From the NCBI RefSeq assembly GCF_901709675.1, contig NC_051091.1, positions 6,730,967-6,794,966 of the forward strand: 64,000 bases of DNA, read 5' to 3'. The position numbers and the translations under genes were made by a program. Positions 50,289 through 64,000 of this stretch are shown piece after piece. The notes beneath the pieces were generated by a model. That model saw nothing but the letters and a program-made list of their open reading frames with translations, searched no databases and had not been told where the DNA came from. This stretch comes from Syngnathus acus (lineage: Eukaryota; Chordata; Actinopteri; Syngnathiformes; Syngnathidae). Position 1 is the first letter of the stretch; each line of letters starts with the position of its first letter.

Positions 50289-50294
50289 TTTATT
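50289..50294 (-). terminator. Polyadenylation signal of the second ITIH gene
   Basis: AATAAA on the minus strand, 79 nt beyond the stop codon at 50373. It implies a short 3' UTR ending near 50270, immediately upstream of the motif cluster that probably serves the next ITIH gene. Confidence 0.7.
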
Positions 50295-50372
50295 CCACAT
50301 ACGTATGAAACTGCTCTGATTTGTGTTTTATCATTATGGATCAAGAAAAACATCATTAGACATTTTTTTTCT

Positions 50373-56589
<6,217 letters not shown>

Positions 56590-57214
56590 GACCAAAGCTC
56601 AACTGAACACACAGTTACTTTCATCCCTAAAGTAAGTTCTCTTGCCAATGGGAGGGACCCAGTGCTGACCAACTAAAAGCCATGTCACAGGAAGCTTGAA
56701 AAAAATATACTTACCTGGTATCTGCTGTGTGTTTACTCCACTGCCAAACGCTTTTTGCAACACTGCAGAGTATCATAATAGCCGCATTTCGTATTAACCA
56801 TAGTAATGTTTCGTGTATGACATACAGTACAAGCACATTTGCTGTACCAGTGAAATGAAATGTTTTTAAAGTTTCTTGCCGGTGAATAGTGCACTGTTCA
56901 GTTTGCCCCGCTCTCGTTTTTTTTTATAGCTTAATTATGCATCCTGTGCTCACTTGTGCTGGAGTCGTCAAGTTGCTACTGTAGCTTTAGTGCAACTTTA
57001 AAAAATTAAAAAAATAAAACATGTTGCTGGCTGTAATTTCTCATATCGTGGCCAGGGGATTTTACGTTCACAATTCAACAGAGGCTTAGTGAGTGGACTC
57101 TTCCAACACTGTAAGTTGAGTCTCAAGGTGATTCGAACTACCAGAAAACCATCAAATTTAAGACACAGTTTACATCTTTTTGTACATGGTGCTTTTGTGG
57201 ATAGCAAGTCACTT
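56590..57214 (-). promoter_or_regulatory. Upstream region and candidate 5' UTR exon of the second ITIH gene
   Basis: Minus-strand reading: a donor-like CCAG/GTAAGTATA lies at 56715/56714 and an acceptor-like TTTAG near 56627, so a noncoding first exon spliced to the ATG exon is plausible. A TATAAAA-like box is found near 56926, and a TGTTTAC FOXA motif (on the plus strand) at 56730-56736. The rest, up to the mustn1 3' end, shows no gene. Confidence 0.4.
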
Positions 57215-57224
57215 TTTATTTATT
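57215..57224 (-). terminator. Candidate mustn1 polyadenylation signal
   Basis: Two overlapping AATAAA hexamers on the minus strand, about 230 nt after the mustn1 stop codon. They are the nearest canonical signals, giving a 3' UTR of about 250 nt. Confidence 0.55.
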
Positions 57225-57453
57225 TAGTGAACAAGAGAAAAAAAACGAACAAACAGAAAAAAATACTTCCAAGCATTGATTGGGAACACATCAGTGTGAC
57301 TCATGCATGTCTGATTCATTCACTGTGTAAATTGCAAAGTGCAACTCACCAACCGTGTAAATATTGTTTTTAAAAATGGTTGCAAATCAATATAAAAAAA
57401 ACATCAACTCGATGACATCGAGTATTTGCGCAAACGAGTCTTGCAATGAGGCG

Positions 57454-58203
57454 CTACTTGTTGAACACGCTGGCTCCTGGGGCTTGGGCAGCAGGCTTGG
57501 CCAGGGACGTCTCGGCCCCTGACCTGACGTTGCTGAACACGGACGGTGCTACTTTGCCCATTCTCTCTGAAACAACAAAAGCACAACAGATACAGTACAT
57601 GACAAAGTTCTGCAAAAACAGGTGATATCCCATTTTATCATTCTTTTGTCTGACTCCAAAGTGCTTGCAAAATGAATCGATAATGCCGTAAGACTTGACT
57701 TTATCGACAAATGCAATGCGTCATATTTAATCACAAATATCAATAGACGGAAAAAATTGAAAACACCCTTGTTCGATTCCCAGTCAGGGAACTAACTTTT
57801 GATGGTGCGAATTTTTCTTGTTGCTGTATTATGTTACGGGGCACCGATTGTTTAATTTGCCCTAAGCGCTATATTGCTGTGTGCTGATAGATGGAACAAC
57901 ACCAAGCCATCTTGAAAACGTACTTGTTGGAATGGAAACCGACTTTACGTTTGTGAAAGTGTGACGAGAGGAAAGAACCCATGCGACTTACCACACTCCG
58001 CCATGACCTCATAGGTCTTACTCTTGACTTCACCCTTAAGGCCCAGTTTGCTGCGGGCTCCTTTCAGGTCCTCCTCCTTCATGGGGGGACGCTTCTTCTT
58101 TTTCACTTCGCCTGGCTAGGATGGACACAAGAGCAGGAGGGTTGACAGTGTTACAGTATAATATGATGAAAACTCCATTAAAAACTGAATTTACCTGTGA
58201 CAT
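57454..58203 (-). CDS. mustn1: Musculoskeletal embryonic nuclear protein 1
   Basis: Small nuclear protein associated with skeletal muscle and cartilage development and regeneration; its molecular activity is not well established. Three coding exons: 58195-58203 (only M-S-Q), 57992-58115 and 57454-57566, total 81 aa, against 82 in human. The N-terminal half has a basic run (KKKKRPP) that serves as nuclear localisation signal, then EEDLKGARSKLGLKG and KSKTYEVMAECERMGK. The C-terminal half ends with SVFSNVRSGAETSLAKPAAQ and finishes VFNK. All junctions are GT/AG and in frame. The ITIH-mustn1 adjacency and orientation match the mammalian ITIH4-MUSTN1 order. Intron 2 (57567-57991) holds no other feature. 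A very small first coding exon is normal for this gene. Confidence 0.95.
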
Positions 58204-58410
58204 GTTGCTCCAAGTTGTTGTGTCGGTTCTTTTCGGTATGTCTGCTGGGCGCCTGGGGTGTGTCTCGTAGCCCTTCTAGCCTGACGTGATGCATATATAT
58301 ATAGTCCGGCCAGTGTGTGACCTAGCCCCCCCATCAGCTTCTGTCCATTGGTGCCTGTTGTCGTGGTGTATTATTAGGTGTGATGTGAGAGATGGAGCAG
58401 CTGGAATGAG
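58204..58410 (-). promoter_or_regulatory. mustn1 promoter: TATA, CCAAT, E-box and MCAT motifs
   Basis: On the minus strand a TATATATATA box lies at 58293-58304, about 90 bp upstream of the ATG. A CCAAT box (ATTGG on plus) lies at 58347-58351, roughly 45-55 bp further upstream. A CAGCTG E-box at 58398-58403 abuts GGAATG (MCAT core, 58403-58408). A CRE-like TGACGTGA is at 58282-58289, just downstream of the TATA box. The E-box/MCAT pairing is typical of muscle promoters; use of these sites is inferred. Confidence 0.6.
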
Positions 58411-58815
58411 TCTTCAATAGACTACGATGATCTTACAGAGCAAATTAAAGCTGCTCTTCTCTCACCATCTCTTAATGCTCAATGTGGCTGAGATAAAGTG
58501 CTTTATTTGGCCAATGATAAGACATCTGCTGGTAATGTCACTCAGGCACATTGCTGTGCCAAAGAAACAGCAAAGAAAAGAGAAAAAATGTGATCGGTTG
58601 TGTAAGAGGGGTAAAGAACACTTCAGGTGCAAAGCATAGTTGATCTTTTGGCCACAAATAAAACCTGTATAAAAACCAATACAGGAGGAGACTCAGACAC
58701 AAATAAATTCATCGGGGAATAAGCTTGACCAGTAGGGTGGATATTTAAGGACTTCTGCAGTAACTAGACTTTCGGATTTTTTTTTAAAACTTAACTCTGC
58801 TACATACCTCTACCA
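58411..58815. other. Intergenic between mustn1 and nelfcd
   Basis: AT-rich sequence without exons. The 70-residue plus-strand frame at 58427-58639 matches nothing I know. It leads directly into the truncated hAT-like element. Confidence 0.5.
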
Positions 58816-59036
58816 CAAAGCTATCAAACCCAAGGCCCGGGGGCCAGATACGGCCCACCACCTCATTTTATGTGGCCCACAAAGACAAATTGTGCATTAA
58901 CTTCGTGTCAATACTAAAATTACAAATTGTCTTCACTTTTAAAATAGAGATGATGCTCGCATTTTTTTGTTTTTATTAGTCTCTGATTTGAAAGCTACTA
59001 ATTCATCAGTTTGTTGTGCAGCCTATCATTCTATGC
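58816..59036 (+). mobile_element. Truncated hAT-like element, copy E
   Basis: It starts CAAAGCTATCAAACCCAAGG and shows the family's GGCCCGGGGGCC and GGCCCAC blocks, then GCATTAACTTCGTGTCAATA and TCTTCACTTTTA. It keeps homology with the copy at 37129 up to about GTTTGTTGTGCAGCCTAT and then breaks off, so the right third and right terminus are missing. It ends about 215 bp upstream of the nelfcd start codon. Confidence 0.75.
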
Positions 59037-59251
59037 CTTCAATTTGTCGCGGGTAAGTCAGTTGTGCCTTACAGGACTAATTCGGGGCAAACTATTATGC
59101 AGGCGTGGCTTACGTCCAGCGCCTCGCCATTTTCCTGCGGATCACCTGGCTAGCTTACTGAACAAACATCTTCGTAGTGTTTCTCGTTGTTTGCAAGGAA
59201 CCAAATAACGAGTCACTATAATTAGTTAAATTCTAACCAGCACCCGGCGAC
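59037..59251 (+). promoter_or_regulatory. nelfcd promoter/5' leader with YY1 motif
   Basis: Short upstream region with no TATA box at a useful position. CGCCATTTT (59125-59133) is a YY1-type motif, commonly found at or just after transcription starts of housekeeping genes. An in-frame TAA lies 18 nt before the ATG, and the start context is GACATGG (purine at -3, G at +4). Confidence 0.5.
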
Positions 59252-62199
59252 ATGGACGAGGAATATTATAGCGGCGGGGGGGATTGGGAAGGCCCGGACG
59301 CTAACACGGTAAGACTTGTTGCTGTTATTGTTAGCATGCCAATTGAATGGGGGCAAGGGGGGTGACACTACTAACTTAATGACAATCTTGCCATTTTCTT
59401 TCAGGAGGATTCATATATTGATGTGGAAAATTTGGGGAAAATCCAAGAGGATTGTCTGAAGAAATTTTCCAGCAGGGATTACATTATGGAGCCTGCCATT
59501 TTCAACACCCTTAAAATGTACGCACCTGTTTTCATGCAAGTTGCAGCATCTTGTTTTGAAATATGACGAGAGCATTGAATTTGAGCTTCTCTTGTATTTT
59601 TTGTTCCAGGTATTTCCAGGCAGGTGGTTCTCCAGAACACGTCATCCAACTTCTGTCAGAAAACTACTCCGCAGTGGCTCAGACCGTCAACCTGCTGGCG
59701 GAGTGGCTCATCCAGATGGGTTGGCAGCTCCTCCATGCTTTTGCTTCTCTTCACTGTGGGCCTTGTTCATCTAGCTGGAATTGTCATGTGCTTTACAGGT
59801 GTTGAGCCTGCACAAGTACAGGAACGAGTTGAGAATCACCTTAAAAGTCTGCTGATAAAGCACTTTGATCCCCAAAAAGCAGATTCCATTTTCACCGTGG
59901 AGGGCGAGGTAGGGCATCCGCTAATATTAAATCAAGTCACCTAATTAACTTGAGTCTGAATGTCTTTAGACACCTGCTTGGCTGGAGCAGATGATCGCTC
60001 ACACGACTTGGCGAGACCTCTTCTACAAGCTGGCTGAGGCTCATCCCGACTGTCTGATGCTCAACTTCACCGTGAAGGTATGACGGCAGAAACTTTTTAA
60101 GTAACTTGTGGATTGAGTAGCTCAGTCAAACTCCGCTGCAATGTTTTTGTAGCTGATTTCAGACGCAGGCTACCAGGGCGAAATCACCAGTGTGTCGACG
60201 GCGTGCCAGCAGCTGGAGGTTTTCTCTCGGGTGTTGAGGACATCTTTAGCTACGTTGCTGGATGGAGGAGAGGAGAACCTGGAGAAGAACCTGCCCGAAT
60301 TTGCTGTGAGGCCCCTTTTGAGAATTCTTAACACGACTCAGTATGTGTTGTATAATTGTGTTGTATAGAGTTCTTTTTCATTTTAGTCTCCCTTATTTTT
60401 GATTTCATGTCTCTTTTTAGAAAATGGTGTGCCACGGTGAGCACACATACCTCTTCGCTCAGGCTATGATGTCCATCCTGGCCCAGGAAGAGCAAGGCGG
60501 CTCGGCCGTACGCCGGATTGGTCAGGAGGTGCAGAAGTCGGCCCACAAGAGGTCCTACTCCACTAAAGGCATTTTCTAGAACGATGTGCATGCCTCTGCA
60601 CTGTTGGATGTTGATTGTGTGGCTCTGTCGTGTCAGGGGCCACGATGCCAGTCAGATAACGCTGGCACTGGGTACGGCAGCGGCCTACCCCCGTGCCTGC
60701 CAGGCGCTGGGGGCCATGTTGTCCAAAGGAGCCCTGAATCCCGCCGATATCACTGTGCTCTTTAAGATGTTCAGCAGCATGGACCCACCTCCTGTGGAGC
60801 TGGTGAGGAATAATATGACATCATGGCATTACTAGAAACATTTGAATCATTCTTCCATTGTGATGTAGACTTTGTTTTTATCCATTTAATTTGCTTCATT
60901 GATAGAATCAAGGTGATCGATTTACTGACGAGCAGTTCCTCTTTGTTGTTCCTCAGATCAGAGTGCCAGCTTTTCTGGACCTCTTCATGCAGTCGCTGTT
61001 CAAGCCTGGCTCAAAGATTAACCAAGATCATAAGCACAAATATATTCACATCCTGGCCTACGCCGCCAGCGTGGTCGAGACGTGGAAAAAGGTTGGGACC
61101 TCTCGTGTTTTGCTTTGCAACAGTGGCTAAGAATATGTTGCGATTGTAGAACAAGCGAGTGAACATCAACAAGGATGAGCTCAAATCATCCTCGAAGGCC
61201 ATCGAGACGGTGCATAACCTTTGCTGCAACGAAAACAAAGGCGCCACAGAGTTGGTGGCTGAGCTCGGTACGCTGTACCAGTGCATACGGTGAGTGGAAG
61301 GCTGCCAAATGGAGGGAATTGAACACAATTAGTTGATGGCGTCGGTTGATTTTCGCGCACTCAGGTTCCCAGTGGTTGCCATGGGGGTTCTGAAGTGGGT
61401 GGACTGGACCGTTTCGGAGCCTCGCTACTTTCAGCTGCAGACCGATCACACACCGGTCCATTTGGCTCTGCTGGATGAGGTACAAAGAAAGAGTTGGATT
61501 TTTTTTTTTTCCCAAAGACAGCAGTTAACGTGGTTTTCCTTTCCCCGGCAGATTTGCACGTGTCATCAGCTGCTGCACCCTCAGGTTCTTCAGCTGCTCA
61601 TCAAGCTCTTTGAGACCGAACACTCGCAGCTCGACGTAATGGAACAGGTGTGTTTCTCGATCGGTTCCTCACCTCAGGTATATGCTTAAGTGATGACACA
61701 GTTTACTTTCCTCCCAGTTGGAGCTCAAGAAGACGCTCCTGGACCGGATGGTACATCTGCTGAGTCGTGGTTATGTCCTGCCTGTGGTTGGCTACATTCG
61801 CAAGTGTCTGGAAAAGCTCAACACTGACATCTCCCTCATTCGCTATTTTGTCACGGAGGTAACTAACACAGTGCTTAATGAATAATCAAATTTTCTGTGC
61901 GGTTAAATAAGATTTGTGCACTAAAGCTGACTTGACTTGCTGTCCTTACAAAGGTCCTAGACGTGATCGCACCTCCATACACGTCTGACTTTGTTCAGCT
62001 CTTCCTGCCCATCTTGGAGAACGATAGCATCGCAGGAACAATCCGCGCGGAAGGCGAACACGACCCAGTCGCAGAATTCATCGGTACGCTGCCTCCCCCA
62101 AACCTAGTTTTTTTTTTTTTGTAATATTGATTTAAGGAAACTAACTCGCTGTTCTGTTTTCCAGCTCATTGCAAGTCAAATTTCATCATGATTAATTGA
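59252..62199 (+). CDS. nelfcd: Negative elongation factor complex member C/D (TH1-like)
   Basis: Subunit of the four-protein NELF complex that holds RNA polymerase II in promoter-proximal pause; NELF-C/D bridges NELF-A and NELF-B in the nucleus. Fifteen exons, all in frame with GT/AG sites (579 aa): 59252-59308, 59405-59517, 59610-59719, 59799-59908, 59970-60077, 60153-60305, 60421-60551, 60637-60802, 60957-61091, 61150-61289, 61365-61479, 61552-61647, 61718-61858, 61954-62083, 62165-62199. The acidic N-terminus begins [14 protein letters not shown]. The rest is the alpha-helical TH1 fold, with near-identity to mammalian sequence in stretches such as [60 protein letters not shown] and [20 protein letters not shown], and with the C-terminus [10 protein letters not shown]. 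The start corresponds to the shorter NELF-D form (581 aa in human). Convergent with ctsz, as in mammals. Confidence 0.97.
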
Positions 62200-62772
62200 G
62201 GACGTTTGATATCATAAAGAGCTGAAAGACATCTTTTGGATTGACCGGTCTGATGACGCAACTTGGGACTTGTGGCCTTTGAGATAAACTGGGAGCTACT
62301 TGAGATGCAGCTTCAGGACAGCTTTGTCTCCGCACAGTGAGAAGGCCACACAGCATCTCTTAAAGACTGACATTGTCAGCACAATCAATGTGTGAAATAA
62401 CTTATGTGCAACCTTTTGTACGATAAAGGCACGCTTTAATCACTTCAGTGGAAATCAGAGCAGAGCAACGTGACAGTGGTTCACCATTCATTTTAAGATA
62501 TGTTGCTTATTTTTATTTTAAGATGAAAACAAGTCTTTTGTGGTTTTCAAGTCTGTCTGGACTTTTGTTGTGTGGGAAATTTGCTACGTGATTGTTGTCA
62601 GATCTCACCCATGATTAAGTGACTTTTTTTAAGACTAACAGTCTGCATCTCTGACAATTAAAATGCCAACCATTTGGAAATCAAATTTAAAATACGCTTT
62701 TAGCCAGCAAAAGAATTACACGTTCCCTTTTTGGTTATGATTAAAAGTTAATCTTGACAGTCCTGCTGTACG
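62200..62772. other. Shared 3' region of convergent nelfcd and ctsz
   Basis: 573 bp between the two stop codons. For nelfcd (plus) the only near-canonical polyA hexamers are ATTAAA at about 62659 and 62742. For ctsz (minus) an AATAAA lies at 62512-62517. If these are used, the two 3' UTRs overlap by about 150 bp or more. No other feature is visible. Confidence 0.5.
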
Positions 62773-63936
62773 CTAGACTAGGTAGTCTTTAGGAACTATA
62801 ATGTCTCCATAGACACAGTCCTTCTCTATTGCCAGGTTGTAGGAACTTCCACTTCCTCCCTTGTAGGCACTGGTGACAATCCTGAGCCAACCTTTCTCAC
62901 CCTGAAGACAACCACAAGGCTTTATAACATGACGCTCTCATAATTTGACTTTGTAGCTCTCGATCGACGCGCTTACCCACGGCTCTCCCCAGGAGTTCCG
63001 CACGATCCAGTACTCGACACCGTTCTCCACTCCCCATCCCACCACTGACACGATGTGGTTCACGAAGGGCTCCTCAACGTACTCTGAGTAGAGTCCGCCG
63101 TTGTATTTGTCTAGTTTGTCTGTCGCCATGATACCACAGCTAAAAGACACAAATGTCCCAGTTTACTTACACATATGCAACAATAATCTTGGCTGAAAGA
63201 AAAAAAAAAAAGAGAAGACTGCATCACAAAATTCAGCGTAGTTTTCATATAGAAAACAATGAAAAATATTTCAATCACTTGTCTTAGCAATTTTTTTTCT
63301 TTTACAGTCACTAGTGTCAGAAAAGTTGCAAAATATAGACTGAAAATTACTAAGTTGGCAAAACAGACTACGTAAAATAGCTAATCTTGCTATGTTGTTA
63401 GTGCAAGCAGTGCATGTAAGTGAGGAAACACTTCACTATTAAAGCCAATGGGGTAAAAAAAAACAATTATTCAATCTCGTTAATACTATTTTTGTATATT
63501 TAATGCACTATGGACTTGCCTTGTGTATAAATGGTGCTCTACAAATAAACTTACCTCATCCTACCATCTGAAAATTATTTTCCCATATGTTTAACAAATC
63601 TGAACACAAATCTGGTAGTTGACGCCCCCATCCTAAAAGAGTTGAATTCCCCAACATGAAGCTTCTTAACTTTAACACAGTGCCTTGGCACCAAAGCAAT
63701 ACTTTTCTATTAGACACCAGTTTACCATACAAACAGAAAAGCGGCAATGTTTGTAAGCTTAAGTGGCAGCTTTCATTCAACAAACCTGATTGGTCCTCTG
63801 GCGTAGATCTCGGCCATCATCTTCTCCCTCCCGCTGACCTCTCCGTAATCGCCCACCTTCCACAGAGTGTAATTGCGTACAACATTGCATACGTTGAAGG
63901 TGGTGCAGGTGCCACACTGGTTGAAGGGTTTGCATT
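62773..63936 (-). CDS. ctsz: Cathepsin Z/X, 3' part (gene continues past the right edge)
   Basis: Lysosomal papain-family (C1A) cysteine carboxypeptidase that removes single C-terminal residues. Three exons are present: 63786-63936, 62977-63139 and 62773-62901 (last, with stop). Phases agree: the first visible exon needs one upstream base and ends two bases into a Ser codon completed by the next. Visible motifs are [48 protein letters not shown], the catalytic His in [12 protein letters not shown], and the catalytic Asn in [12 protein letters not shown]. The protein ends DYLV. The catalytic Cys, the propeptide and the signal peptide must lie beyond 64000. The 646-bp intron 63140-63785 shows nothing recognisable apart from AT-rich sequence. 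Tail-to-tail arrangement with nelfcd matches the mammalian locus. Confidence 0.93.
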
Positions 63937-64000
63937 CTACGGTGGAGGGTCAGAAGAACAAGTGACGGACATGTTTGGGCGGCTCGCTTGGTCGGTTGCT

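Noticed and set aside
57771-57780. tRNA B-box-like GTTCGATTCC
   Set aside because: No A box at the right distance and the flanks do not form a T-arm or acceptor stem, so neither a tRNA nor a clear tRNA-derived SINE.

Overview
This window is vertebrate nuclear DNA, almost certainly from a teleost fish. Multi-exon genes have GT/AG introns mostly of 70-400 bp, there are many long CA/TG microsatellites, and the proteins match vertebrate-specific families (ITIH, MUSTN1, NELFCD, cathepsin Z). I cannot name the species. No prokaryotic operon, CRISPR array, plasmid or viral gene is visible.

Layout: bases 1 to about 44.5 kb form a gene desert in which I find no convincing coding exon. It holds simple repeats, a decayed LINE reverse-transcriptase fragment (1676-1897), three copies of a small non-autonomous hAT-like transposon (5218, 7732, 37129), one possible Tc1-like terminal remnant (about 33580), and several motif-dense segments that may be regulatory. 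From 44.5 to 63.9 kb the sequence is gene-dense. Two intact inter-alpha-trypsin-inhibitor heavy chain genes lie head-to-tail on the minus strand (44533-49950, 913 aa; 50373-56589, 906 aa). The muscle/skeletal gene mustn1 follows on the minus strand (57454-58203, 81 aa). Then come nelfcd on the plus strand (59252-62199, 579 aa) and, convergent with it, the 3' half of ctsz (cathepsin Z/X) on the minus strand, which runs off the right edge.

I rebuilt the exons by hand, and every junction keeps frame with GT/AG sites. Both ITIH proteins have a signal peptide, a VIT domain, a vWA domain with an intact MIDAS motif, and the DPHF site where the C-terminal propeptide is removed and the chain is esterified to chondroitin sulfate. 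They therefore look like hyaluronan-transferable ITIH1/2/3-type chains rather than ITIH4.

The two halves of the gene-dense block correspond to two conserved neighbourhoods that are on different human chromosomes: ITIH-MUSTN1 (3p21.1) and NELFCD-CTSZ (20q13.32). They meet here within about 1 kb, and that junction contains a truncated hAT-like element. Other points of interest are a 56-bp cluster of kB, FOXA, AP-1 and STAT motifs in the short spacer between the two ITIH genes, a hAT copy with a perfect 8-bp target duplication in an ITIH intron, clusters of microexons in the ITIH linkers, and a nelfcd leader that appears to permit only the shorter NELF-D-type start. I found no unambiguous undescribed system; the regulatory and breakpoint observations are the best leads.
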